From Trinickia diaoshuihuensis (lineage in GTDB: Bacteria > Pseudomonadota > Gammaproteobacteria > Burkholderiales > Burkholderiaceae): a stretch of 64,000 nucleotides of DNA. This document shows, in pieces, positions 41,672-50,614 of the stretch. A model generated the notes under the pieces. That model ran no database searches. It was not told the DNA's origin and worked only from the letters and a program-made list of their open reading frames with translations. Location: positions 310,001 through 374,000 of the forward strand of contig NZ_QUBS01000081.1 in assembly GCF_003390925.1 (NCBI RefSeq), written 5' to 3'. A program made the position numbers and the translations under genes. Every line of letters starts with the position of its first letter. The stretch's first letter is position 1.

Positions 41672-43060
41672 TCAGACGGGAAGCGGTGCCGTGCGGCGGC
41701 CGCCCGAGCCGGCTTCGCGCGTATCCTCTCCGCCGTGGGCGATCTTCGGGCCCGCATGCATGAGCCGGAGCATGTAATAGACGCCCGTGCCGAACACGAG
41801 GAAGTACACGACGACGAAAGTCATCAGCGAGAGCCCGACTTGCTGGGCGGTGAGCGGCGAGACGGCCTGAGCCGTGCGCATGACGCCGTAGACGACCCAC
41901 GGCTGACGGCCGACTTCGGTCGTGACCCAACCCGCGAGCAGCGTCACGAAACCGCTTGGCCCCATGAGGAGAGCGAACCGATGGAACCAGCGGGCGTCGT
42001 AAAGCCGGCCGCGCCGATCGAGCAGCCACGCGCCGACGGCCAACACGATCATCAAGATGCCGAGGCCCACCATCACGCGAAAGCTCCAGAACACGACCGT
42101 CGAATTCGGGCGTTCGTCGGGCGCAAACGACTTCAGGCCGCGGATTTCGCCGTCCCAACTATGCGTGAGCAAGAGGCTGCCCAGGTGCGGCACCGACAGC
42201 GCGTAGCGCGTCGTTTCGGCTTGCATGTCGGGTACGCCGAAGAGATTGAGCGCGGTGCCGTTCGTCTCGGTATCCCACAGCCCCTCGATGGCGGCGATTT
42301 TCGCGGGTTGGTGACGCAGCGTGTTCAGGCCGTGCTGATCGCCAACGAACGCTTGCAGCGGGGCAAGCGCCAGCAGCATCCACATCGCCATCGCGAACAT
42401 CTTCTTGACGGCGGGATCGCGCCGGCCTTTCAGCAAATGCCATGCGCCCACCGCTCCGACGACGAGCGCCGCCACGAGAAAGGCCGCAAGCGTCATATGA
42501 ACGAGACGATAGGGGAACGAGGGGTTGAAGACGATCTTGAACCAATCGACGGGAACGGCCTGGCCGTCGACGATCGCGAAGCCTTGCGGCGTTTGCATCC
42601 AACTGTTCGAGGCGAGAATCCAGAATGCGGACATCAGCGTGCCCACGGCCACGGTGAGCGTGGCGGCGAAGTGCGCGCGCGGGCCGACGCGGTTCCAGCC
42701 GAACAGCATGATGCCGAGAAAGCCGGCTTCGAGAAAGAACGCGGTCATCACCTCGTAGGTCAGCAATGCACCGGTGATCGGGCCCGCGAATTTGGAGAAG
42801 CTAGCCCAGTTCGTGCCGAACTCGTAGGCCATGACGACGCCCGATACGACGCCCATGCCGAAAGCGACGGCGAAGATCTTCGACCAGAACAGGCACAAAT
42901 CCTTGTAATAGGCTTTGCCGGTTTTGAGCCACCGCCACTCGAGCACCGCGATGAAGCTCGCGAGCCCGATGCTCAGGGCGGGGAAGACGATATGAAACGA
43001 GACGGTAAAGGCAAATTGAATGCGCGCGAGATCGAAAGCGCTGAACGAAGACGTTTCCAT
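41672..43060 (-). CDS. cioA: Cyanide-insensitive oxidase subunit I (CioA/CydA)
   Basis: 462 residues with nine membrane helices. The haem and quinol ligands are present: His near the first helix (VSFHIVFPALSIG), GRQPWVVYG near the C-terminus, and QHGLNTLRHQPAKIAAIEGLW. The Q-loop is short and the C-terminus compact, marking the CIO type rather than the long-loop E. coli CydA. The complex reduces oxygen to water, resists cyanide and supports low-oxygen or stress growth. ATG 43060. A 470-bp gene-free stretch lies upstream. Confidence 0.95.
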   Translation of the reverse strand: METSSFSAFDLARIQFAFTVSFHIVFPALSIGLASFIAVLEWRWLKTGKAYYKDLCLFWSKIFAVAFGMGVVSGVVMAYEFGTNWASFSKFAGPITGALLTYEVMTAFFLEAGFLGIMLFGWNRVGPRAHFAATLTVAVGTLMSAFWILASNSWMQTPQGFAIVDGQAVPVDWFKIVFNPSFPYRLVHMTLAAFLVAALVVGAVGAWHLLKGRRDPAVKKMFAMAMWMLLALAPLQAFVGDQHGLNTLRHQPAKIAAIEGLWDTETNGTALNLFGVPDMQAETTRYALSVPHLGSLLLTHSWDGEIRGLKSFAPDERPNSTVVFWSFRVMVGLGILMIVLAVGAWLLDRRGRLYDARWFHRFALLMGPSGFVTLLAGWVTTEVGRQPWVVYGVMRTAQAVSPLTAQQVGLSLMTFVVVYFLVFGTGVYYMLRLMHAGPKIAHGGEDTREAGSGGRRTAPLPV

Positions 43061-43530
43061 AGCTGATACCTGATGCCGGTGACGAGCGACGCGCGCCGGC
43101 CGGTGTCGACGCGCACTGCATAAGCAGCCGGTCGCAAGCGTAGATCAGCGGAGGAAAAAATGCTGCACTGCGCGCAGGGCGCCTAAAGCGTGCCGCATGC
43201 GGCGATTTGCCGTATCGACAACGATTAACACCCTGACGGGCAAGCGAAAAATCGGTGCGCCGCAGCATCGGCGCGAAGCGGAGTGCGACGCAATGTGCGG
43301 CAATACACCGCGCGGACCGTCGCGCATCACTTGACCCATGTCGGCTGCGGCGAATGCGCTCCGGTGCTAGTGATTCACTCGGCCGGGCCTGGCGGCTCAT
43401 GTCGGATTGCGGCTTACCCACGATATCGGCGCGGGCAAGCCAAACCGCCATGCCCGAGCATAGATATCCCGTTTTCCTGGTTGGGCTGTTTGACGGCGAG
43501 GTTGGCCGTCCGGCTGAGCCGCGCCGCCTG
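43061..43530. other. Non-coding region upstream of cioA
   Basis: No convincing gene in 470 bp. A 12-bp perfect palindrome GCCGCATGCGGC lies at 43192-43203, about 130 bp before the cioA start. I looked for an ANR/FNR-type TTGAT-N4-ATCAA box and found none convincing. Likely the cioAB control region plus the space after tssF. Confidence 0.5.
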
Positions 43531-45360
43531 CTACAGCAGCGCAACGCCGCCTTGGCGCGGCTCGCATCGGCGCAGCGGGACGCCGGTGGACTTGGAGAGG
43601 ACGACCAACTGCACGAAGCTGTTGACCGGCGCGAATGGAGCGAAAAAGGCGTCCATCACGTCGATGAACGCGCTGATGCTATTGCCCGAGAACGCCTGCT
43701 CGTCCACGGCTAGCATGATTTCGACGCCGCGCACGAGCGCGGGACACGGATCCATGACGATCCATTGCATCGTCGAGCGCGAGCCGATAAACGAGATGCC
43801 TTCGATCTGTCGGGCCGGCGCCGACGAGAGCGCGGCGTATTGGCGCAACAGCCGCTTGATTTCGTCGAGTCCTTCCGCGCTCAGCGACATCGCATGCGGC
43901 GTGAATTGCGAGATAAGACGCCACAGCGCGCCGTGACTTTGCTGGGCGCGGACGCTTTCCGTGGGGCGGCGTAGAAGGGCGAGCCGGCACGCCACCGAAC
44001 CGCCCTCGATCATGAGGTCGCCGGCCGGCGAGCCGTACGGTAGGGTGGAAGGCAAGTTACGGTTCGTGCAGGTGACGTCCACGGCCACTTGCGGCACTGG
44101 GACGGCGGCCGGATGACCGTCGAGACCGACGAAGGCCAGCGTCGTGCGGCGAGCGTCGCGCTGCTGCGGGTCCTCGTCGGTGCGGGCGACCCAATACGGC
44201 CCGCCGGGCGCGCCGGCGCTGCCGTGCATGAGCCCGTGGAACGGCTGGAATGCGCCGGGGCCGGACGGCGACTGCTTTTCCGGATAGACGGCATCGATCG
44301 AATACACTTCGAAGTCGGACGTGCTCGTCGATTTCTGTACTTTGGGGGTGACGGCATACGCTTGCGTCAACGGATCGATCTTGATCGGTTCGGCCTTCGT
44401 CGCGAACAAGTTGACGATCGGCGTGCAAAAGAGCTTCAAGTGTTTCTCGCTCAATTGCGCCATGCGCTGCCCGGCCCATGACTCGTCGTGTACGCCCTCG
44501 ATCGCGAGATACAGCGTCAGCGTCGTGCATGGCCCGGTCGCGGCCAGCATGGCGGCGGCATCGATATCGAGGAAATCGAACTTGTCGGGGAAGGCGAAGT
44601 ACTCGCCGAGCAACCGGAATTGTGCGCTGGCCGGCTCGGCGTGTTCGACGAGCGCATCGTCTGCATCGAATCCCCCCGCTTTGACCGGAACGCATTCGAG
44701 CGTCGCCCAGCGCCCGTTGCCGTCGGCTTCGACGAAAGCTTTGGTGGCGCGCAGCAAGAGCGTATCGATCAGCGTCGTGACGATCTCACGCTGGCCATGT
44801 GCATGCAGGCGGATCGTCGGCGGCGCAATCGCATGGAGTCCCGCGCAGCCCGCGGCCTGAGCCAAGGTAATCGCAACGAGCCCTGATGTCTCGGGCGGCA
44901 GCGACGCATTGGCGGGGGCCACTGCGCTGCGCAGGTAGCGCGCGCTTTTGATGCGCATCGGAGCGAGCGTAACGTCGTAAGCCGTGCGAAAGCGGCACGG
45001 CCGGTCTTTCGTCACTAGGTCGGTGCCGCGAGCGATCGTGACCGGGCCCGACAAACCCTCGAACAGTCCTTCGATGTCGAACTCGACGATCGAACAAGAC
45101 GGGAAAGGCCGCAAATAGTGCGGATACAGCGTCTGCAGCATCCCCTCGGTAAATTCCGGGTAGTCGTCGTCGAGGCGCGTATCGATGCGCGCGGCCAGCA
45201 AGGCGAACGACTGCAGCATCCGTTCGACGTGCGGATCGTCGGAATGCTCGCCCGACACGGCCAGCCGGGCGGCGATCTTCGGATAGCGCGTCGCGAACTC
45301 GTGCAACGAGCGGCGCAACATGGCGAGTTCACGTTCGTAATGCGGCAGCAGGTCTTCCAT
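43531..45360 (-). CDS. tssF: Type VI secretion baseplate protein TssF, orphan
   Basis: 609 residues, full length for TssF. The start MEDLLPHYERELAMLRRSLHEFATRYPKIAARL is highly characteristic, as are GMLQTLYPHYLRPFPSC and the later SPAGDLMIEGG and LSSAPARQIEGISF stretches. TssF forms the TssKFGE baseplate wedge with TssG, which anchors the sheath. No tssG, tssE, tssK or other T6SS gene lies beside it; the neighbours are cioA and treA. It may complement a main T6SS cluster elsewhere or be a paralogue. A TTG start ten codons upstream is possible but lacks a good ribosome site. Confidence 0.92.
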   Translation of the reverse strand: MEDLLPHYERELAMLRRSLHEFATRYPKIAARLAVSGEHSDDPHVERMLQSFALLAARIDTRLDDDYPEFTEGMLQTLYPHYLRPFPSCSIVEFDIEGLFEGLSGPVTIARGTDLVTKDRPCRFRTAYDVTLAPMRIKSARYLRSAVAPANASLPPETSGLVAITLAQAAGCAGLHAIAPPTIRLHAHGQREIVTTLIDTLLLRATKAFVEADGNGRWATLECVPVKAGGFDADDALVEHAEPASAQFRLLGEYFAFPDKFDFLDIDAAAMLAATGPCTTLTLYLAIEGVHDESWAGQRMAQLSEKHLKLFCTPIVNLFATKAEPIKIDPLTQAYAVTPKVQKSTSTSDFEVYSIDAVYPEKQSPSGPGAFQPFHGLMHGSAGAPGGPYWVARTDEDPQQRDARRTTLAFVGLDGHPAAVPVPQVAVDVTCTNRNLPSTLPYGSPAGDLMIEGGSVACRLALLRRPTESVRAQQSHGALWRLISQFTPHAMSLSAEGLDEIKRLLRQYAALSSAPARQIEGISFIGSRSTMQWIVMDPCPALVRGVEIMLAVDEQAFSGNSISAFIDVMDAFFAPFAPVNSFVQLVVLSKSTGVPLRRCEPRQGGVALL

Positions 45361-45528
45361 GGAAAATCCGAGTTTGAGAAAACGTGCCAATTTCCAGCCG
45401 CGGCATTGCGGCTATATCGGGCGACTCGAATATTACTACCGTTGGAAGCGCGAACCCGCCCGGCCGCGTGAGAAGCGCGGCCGGGCACGAAGCGGCGGTG
45501 AGGCGCGGCACTGAAACCGAATGCGCCG

Positions 45529-47166
45529 TTATTCGCCGGGTGCGTACAGATCGAGCAGTTTCAACGTGACGCCGTTGGTCCAGCCGAATCCGTCTTGCAG
45601 CGGATATTCTCCGCCGCCTCCGCCTCCCGCATTCGGGCCTTCGACAACGTATTTTTCAACGAGTTTTTGATCCGACGCATAAACCTGCTTTACGTCCGCC
45701 AGAAACCGCGTACCCACTTCTTTAGCGAATGAGCTGTCGCCGTAATGCTGCGCGCCCCTGAGCGTCAACCAATGCAGCGGCGCCCAGCCGTTCGGGGCGT
45801 CCCACTGCTGCCCGGTTTGGACAGTGGTCGTCGCCAAGCCGCGTGTCTGGAGCAATTGGGTTTCGAGCGTACGCAGCGTTGCATGCGCTCGGTTGGGCCA
45901 CGCCGCGCGCACGAACAATGGGTACGCGGCCGCGGCCGATACCTTGCCGGTCAGCTTGCCGAGACGCCAATCGTAATCGCCGTAAAAGCCGCTCGGATTC
46001 CAAAGATATCGATTGATGGCGTAGGCGCGCCGCTCGGCTTTTTGAACGTAATCGGCCGTGCATCGGAAATCGAGCGACTGCGCGCACGCTTTGGCGATCG
46101 TTGCCTCCAGCGAAAACAGCAGGCTATTCAAGTCGATCGGAACGATCGACGTCGTGCGGATCGTCGAGAGCGTTTTGCCGTCGCCGAACCAGCGCGAGCT
46201 GAAGTCCCATCCCGATTCGGCGGCGGCGCGCAAGTCGCGATACACCTCCTTGGGATCGCGGCCGGGCGCTTGCTTGGCCGTCGCCACGTCTTCGGAGTAA
46301 GACTCGTCGCGCGGCGTATCGCGCTCGTCCCAATAGCGGTTCAACACCGTGCCGTCGTTCAATACCACGACATTGCGCGTGGCACCGCCGCGCGGCGTCG
46401 TCTCGGCGCCCTTCATCCAATAGGCGTATTCCTTCTTCAACTCGGGTAGGTATTTTTGGTAGGCGCGGTCTCCCTCGACCTTCGCGGCCAGTTGGACCAT
46501 GAGCGCGAAAAACGGCGGCTGGGAACGGCTGAGGTAATAGGTACGATTGCCGTTCGGGATGTGTCCGAATTGGTCTATCTCGTAGGCGAAGTCGTCGAGC
46601 ATATCGTCGACGAGGTCCTCACGCCCCGACTCCTGCAGGCCGAGCATCGTGAAATAGGTGTCCCAATAGTAGCCCTCGCGAAAGCGCCCGCCCGGCACCA
46701 CATAGGGTTTCGGTAACGGGATCAGCGAGCTGTTCGGGGGGACATCGGCCGCGGTCGTCGTTCTCGTGAGCTTCGGCCAAAGCCAGTCGATGTGTTGACG
46801 CAGCGTCTGACCGCTCGGCGGTGTAATAACCGGCTCGCTCGGCAGCGTGAAATGCGCCAGCACGAATTGTTTGAGGTCGAAGCCGGGCTGATTTTTCGAT
46901 TGTTCGTACTGCTGAACAATTGCCGCCGGATCGCTGTTGGGCACCGCATCCACGAACGTCTTTTGGTCGGGGAAGATTTGCTGCATTTGTACGGCGACGA
47001 ATAGATCGCCATAGAGTTCGGACGGCGGGGGCGGCAAGGTTGCGGCCGCGGCCTCGGGCAACGGGGAGGCGGCGAGCCCGGCCAGCAGCATGAGACAGGC
47101 GAGACGCGACGTGCGCGTGCGCGCGGCGGCAAAACGCGGGCGGCGCGCGGGGGACGATTCGAACAT
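45529..47166 (-). CDS. treA: Periplasmic trehalase (GH37)
   Basis: 545 residues with a signal peptide (about 1-40, ending in [10 protein letters not shown]). The two trehalase signatures are intact: [15 protein letters not shown] (near 158-172) and [14 protein letters not shown] (near 444-457), plus the Gly-rich [20 protein letters not shown] near the C-terminus. It hydrolyses trehalose in the periplasm to two glucose, allowing use of exogenous trehalose and osmotic recovery. GGAGGAG stands before the ATG. The gene stands alone. Confidence 0.96.
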   Translation of the reverse strand: MFESSPARRPRFAAARTRTSRLACLMLLAGLAASPLPEAAAATLPPPPSELYGDLFVAVQMQQIFPDQKTFVDAVPNSDPAAIVQQYEQSKNQPGFDLKQFVLAHFTLPSEPVITPPSGQTLRQHIDWLWPKLTRTTTAADVPPNSSLIPLPKPYVVPGGRFREGYYWDTYFTMLGLQESGREDLVDDMLDDFAYEIDQFGHIPNGNRTYYLSRSQPPFFALMVQLAAKVEGDRAYQKYLPELKKEYAYWMKGAETTPRGGATRNVVVLNDGTVLNRYWDERDTPRDESYSEDVATAKQAPGRDPKEVYRDLRAAAESGWDFSSRWFGDGKTLSTIRTTSIVPIDLNSLLFSLEATIAKACAQSLDFRCTADYVQKAERRAYAINRYLWNPSGFYGDYDWRLGKLTGKVSAAAAYPLFVRAAWPNRAHATLRTLETQLLQTRGLATTTVQTGQQWDAPNGWAPLHWLTLRGAQHYGDSSFAKEVGTRFLADVKQVYASDQKLVEKYVVEGPNAGGGGGGEYPLQDGFGWTNGVTLKLLDLYAPGE

Positions 47167-47467
47167 GACTCCTCCATGAGATGGGATAGGTTCGTTCTTG
47201 GTCCCCTCGTTCTTGTGCGAATCGATGCGCTTGGCCGCGCGGCGGTTCGGCGATTTTGCCTCACCGGGAAATGAAAAGAAATCGATTGAAAAAATGAGCG
47301 CTGTAAAAGGCGTGGGATTTACTTCGGCTGATGCGCGATATGAACAGACAGTAACGTCTATCGCCGGCGGAGCAGTTTATTCGTCGGTTTTCGCATGCTC
47401 GGGGCGGGCAAAGAAACGGCGACGGCGTGCCGGTGCGGCAGGTCGTCGCATGCTTAGGTCTGATGAA
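47167..47467. other. Gap upstream of treA, about 300 bp
   Basis: The start of treA is here with a good ribosome site at 47172-47178. The rest, including 47270-47400, shows no gene. AT-richer stretches with short poly-A runs could carry the treA promoter, but no clear -35/-10 pair is assigned. Confidence 0.4.
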
Positions 47468-47668
47468 TCAACGACGGTTTTGGCGAGGTTGCTTGCGTAG
47501 GTCCTCACGCACGCGCTTCGTCACGAGCACGGGGAGGTAGTCGGTGATGCGGGCGCCGTCGCTGAAGGCCTGCCAGGTCTGCGACACCATCCGCGAAACG
47601 GTTTCGGGCGGGGCGCCTGTGTCGCTTGCAATGGATTGCACGAGGTCGTCCACGTTCGGTTGCGTCAT
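47468..47668 (-). CDS. DUF3562 small protein
   Basis: 66 residues, wholly helical in pattern: VDDLVQSIASDTGAPPETVSRMVSQTWQAFSDG, then ARITDYLPVLVTKRVREDLR, the DUF3562 signature. Members occur widely in Burkholderiaceae with unknown function, and some are induced in stress or plant-associated growth. It has no operon partner. Terminal residues are basic. Confidence 0.75.
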   Translation of the reverse strand: MTQPNVDDLVQSIASDTGAPPETVSRMVSQTWQAFSDGARITDYLPVLVTKRVREDLRKQPRQNRR

Positions 47669-47872
47669 ATCGATCTCCGTGGTGAGCGCGCGGCGATCCT
47701 GTGCCCCGCACGCCTCTCGCTATTTAAGAGTGGTACGCGCGGCGTTGCCAATTGAATTCACCTATCGGTCCGACGAGGGCTCGTAGGCGCGCCGCGGCAG
47801 CCTGCCTGGCAAAACGGTGGGCATTGTTATTTATTATTAATCGACGATTTATCGAGTTGAAAATATATTGCG

Positions 47873-48796
47873 TCATGATTGACGGCTGCCATTCAAATCA
47901 TTCGCGAATTCCGTAATGCTTTGCGCCACGATATCGGCGTGGCTGAGCAATACCCAATGCGCCGCATCGAGTTCGATGCGGCGGTGCGGGCCGAGCCATC
48001 GATCCAACCCTATCGATAGCGATGGTCCGACATAGCGGTCGCGCATCGGCACGATGAACTGAACGGGCGCATGGGCCGCGCGAGCGCGAGGTTTGCGGAT
48101 CCGTTGGACGAAATTCGCGCGGTAGAGCCCGAGACCGTCGATGGCATTGCGAAGAAGGTCGGGGTCGGGCGTCGTCTTCAACCCTTCGGTTGCGCGTAGC
48201 CACGCAGGCCAAGTCGGTGCCCATAGCGCTCGCCACGCGAGTTCGGGCAATCGCGGCAACAGGAAGAAATAGATATAGCTCGATTGGAGCATCTGCCGCA
48301 TGCTTTGAAGCAGCGCGCGAGCGGACTTCCATCGATCGCCCTCGCGCAGCAACACGCCGGCATAGTCGAGCGACGGCCCGGAGATCGAAGTGAACGAGAC
48401 GATGCGCCCTTCGAACGCCGGGCTCGTGACGGCTTCCCAGCTTTGTACCGATCCCCAATCGTGGCCGACGAGATGAAACGGCCGCGTGCCGCAGGTCGCT
48501 TTAGTAACGGCGGCCAGATCGCCGGCCAACTGTTCGAGACGATAACCCGCAACCGTTCGCGGGGCCGACGACGCGCCCGCGCCGCGCACGTCATAGGCGA
48601 TCACGCGGAAGCGCGCATCTAGCCGCGCACGCACGGCGTCCCAAACGCGCGCGGAATCGGGATAGCCGTGCACGAGTACGACGCACGGCGCATCCGGCGG
48701 CCCGCTCGCATAGACCGCAAGCGTCACGTCGCCGGAGCGAACCGTCGAGCGTTCCGTCACGCGCGGTGCAACCTCGTGGCGGGCTTCTACGATCAT
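47873..48796 (-). CDS. Alpha/beta hydrolase, epoxide-hydrolase-like
   Basis: 307 residues. The oxyanion-hole segment VLVHGYPDSA precedes the nucleophile elbow GHDWGS (Asp113), the form used by epoxide hydrolases and haloalkane dehalogenases rather than the Ser of esterases. The catalytic His is in DAAHWVLLSHADI. A cap domain occupies about 150-230. It is the last of four coupled genes, overlapping the diiron-protein stop by ATGA. With a Baeyer-Villiger monooxygenase upstream, it may open epoxides or esters made by that enzyme. Confidence 0.85.
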   Translation of the reverse strand: MIVEARHEVAPRVTERSTVRSGDVTLAVYASGPPDAPCVVLVHGYPDSARVWDAVRARLDARFRVIAYDVRGAGASSAPRTVAGYRLEQLAGDLAAVTKATCGTRPFHLVGHDWGSVQSWEAVTSPAFEGRIVSFTSISGPSLDYAGVLLREGDRWKSARALLQSMRQMLQSSYIYFFLLPRLPELAWRALWAPTWPAWLRATEGLKTTPDPDLLRNAIDGLGLYRANFVQRIRKPRARAAHAPVQFIVPMRDRYVGPSLSIGLDRWLGPHRRIELDAAHWVLLSHADIVAQSITEFANDLNGSRQS

Positions 48797-49680
48797 GCTT
48801 GCGTTTGAGACCGGGCGATCATGCGAGTTCGTACCGCGCGCGAACCGTCGCGCCCGCCGGCCGCTTCGACCGCCGCAACGACGGCATCGATACGCGCCAG
48901 ATGTTTGCGATTGTCGTGATCCCAAGGATGGAAGCTAGGTTTGAAAAAACGCAGCCAATCGAGCGCGATATGGGGAAACACGCCACGCGGGCCGAACAGG
49001 AAGCGCACGAGGTTCCACACGCCGCGCACATGGCCGCCGCGGCGCCGGTCGGCGATCAGCAAGCGGACATGAAACCAGAACACGATCGTCCAGAACATCA
49101 GCGTGATCTGCAGCATGGCCCCGGCTCTGATCAAGTAGCGCTTCAGTCCCGGCCTGATCGCCGCGTTCCAGACGTCGAACGACACGGCCTTATGCTCCGT
49201 TTCCTCGAGCGCGTGCCATGTCCACAATTGCGCGTAGATGGGAACGTCGCTCGCGATCCGCGTATCGTCTTCGAGGACCATGCCGGCGAGCATCGCGGTG
49301 TAGTGTTCGAGCGCGACAGTTTGAGCGAGCTGGACCGAATGGGGCGCATTTCTACGGCCGAAATCGAGTAGCTTCACGACGTACTGCTCGAGCCGGGCGG
49401 CCGGAAGCCCCGCGGCCTCCAGCGCTTCGTTGTATTCGATATGCTCGCGCGTATGCATCGCTTCCTGTCCGATGAAGCCAAGCACTTGCTTCTTGAGCTC
49501 GGGATCGTCGATACGGTCGCGATAGTAGCGCACGCTGTCGATGAAATAACGTTCGCCGGCCGGAAACAGCAGCGATAGGGCGTTGAAGAAATGCGTCACA
49601 TAGGACCCCGACGCGTGCCAGTCGCAAGCGCGCTCGGAGGGCAGGGGAAAACGCAAGTCGCGGCGGATGGGCATCGTCAT
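48793..49680 (-). CDS. COG3687/PF10118 metal-dependent (diiron-type) protein
   Basis: 295 residues. The first 180 are four-helix-bundle-like with a set of conserved Glu/His: GQEAMHTREHIEYNEALE, then ALEHYTAMLAG and WTWHALEETEHKAVSFDV, consistent with a carboxylate-bridged metal site; residues 185-210 form a hydrophobic segment, possibly membrane-associated. The family is called metal-dependent hydrolase without proof and resembles fatty-acid or diiron oxygenases. It overlaps both neighbours by ATGA, so it is firmly in the operon. Confidence 0.8.
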   Translation of the reverse strand: MTMPIRRDLRFPLPSERACDWHASGSYVTHFFNALSLLFPAGERYFIDSVRYYRDRIDDPELKKQVLGFIGQEAMHTREHIEYNEALEAAGLPAARLEQYVVKLLDFGRRNAPHSVQLAQTVALEHYTAMLAGMVLEDDTRIASDVPIYAQLWTWHALEETEHKAVSFDVWNAAIRPGLKRYLIRAGAMLQITLMFWTIVFWFHVRLLIADRRRGGHVRGVWNLVRFLFGPRGVFPHIALDWLRFFKPSFHPWDHDNRKHLARIDAVVAAVEAAGGRDGSRAVRTRMIARSQTQA

Positions 49681-50603
49681 GGCAGCTTGTTCTCCATGGT
49701 GGCGGCGTGCGCTTGCGCACTAGCGCGCTTTCGCGCGGCGCGGCTCAGACGCAATGCCGATCGAACGACGAGCGCTTGATAGGCTGACGGCAGCAGGCGC
49801 GCGAGCCAATCGGCAGCCCACGCGTCGCGTCCGATCAGTACGCGGCGCCGATTGCGGCGCACGCCGTCAAGAATCGCGCGGGCCGCCTGGTCCGCGCTCG
49901 TGATGAAAAGACGTTCGAAGTCTCGCCGGCCTTGCCGGTCATCTTCGATCAGAAAGCCGATCATATTCGATGAAATGCGGCTTCCGCGAGCGATGTTGGT
50001 TTTGATGCCGCCCGGATGAACGCAGGTCGCGGACACCCCGCATCGCAGAATGTCGAGTTCCTCGCGCAGCGATTCGGTAAAGCCGCGCACGGCGAACTTG
50101 GTCGCGTTATAGGCGCTCATGCCGGGCTGCGAGAACAAGCCGAACACGCTCGACGTATTGACGATATGGCCTTCGCCCGCGGCCTTCAAATACGGAAGAA
50201 ACGCCTTGGTGCCATGCACGACGCCCCAGAAATTGATCGCGACGATCCATTCGAGGTCTTCGTACGCCATGCCTTCCACCGTACTGGAAAGTGCGACGCC
50301 CGCGTTGTTGAAGACGAGGTTTACGCGTCCGTGCTGCTCTTGCGCCGAACGCGCCCATGCGTACATCGCGGCGCGGTCCGCTACATCCACGACCGAGGTC
50401 GTGACGCGCAGCGCCGGCTCCTTCGACGCGCCGCCCGAGGACGCGGCGGCACGGGCCAAGGCCGCCGTCTCGGCAAGCGCGCGCTCGTCGACGTCGGCCA
50501 GCGCGAGATGACAGCCGTCCCGGGCCAGCGCCAACGCGAGCGCTCGGCCGATGCCGGAAGACGCGCCGGTAATGGCGGCAACTTTATCGTTGAACGTTTT
50601 CAC
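49677..50603 (-). CDS. Short-chain dehydrogenase/reductase
   Basis: 308 residues starting at GTG 50603 with AAGGA upstream. TGASSGIG at about 12-19, NNAG near 98, the active-site segment with Ser (NTSSVFGLF) and YNATK (catalytic Tyr and Lys) are intact. The C-terminal 70 residues include NRRRVLIGRDAWAADWLARLLPSAYQ, typical of long-chain or polyol-type SDRs. It follows the monooxygenase by 11 bp and overlaps the diiron gene by ATGA. Confidence 0.9.
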   Translation of the reverse strand: MKTFNDKVAAITGASSGIGRALALALARDGCHLALADVDERALAETAALARAAASSGGASKEPALRVTTSVVDVADRAAMYAWARSAQEQHGRVNLVFNNAGVALSSTVEGMAYEDLEWIVAINFWGVVHGTKAFLPYLKAAGEGHIVNTSSVFGLFSQPGMSAYNATKFAVRGFTESLREELDILRCGVSATCVHPGGIKTNIARGSRISSNMIGFLIEDDRQGRRDFERLFITSADQAARAILDGVRRNRRRVLIGRDAWAADWLARLLPSAYQALVVRSALRLSRAARKRASAQAHAATMENKLP

Positions 50604-50614
50604 GATGCGTGTCC

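Noticed and set aside
41297-43066. A 589-codon frame antisense to cioA and cioB
   Set aside because: Highly charged low-complexity translation without family resemblance, fully opposite membrane protein genes with clear hallmarks.
43531-43560. Possible T6SS cluster around tssF
   Set aside because: Neither neighbour on either side is a T6SS gene; treA and cioA are clear.
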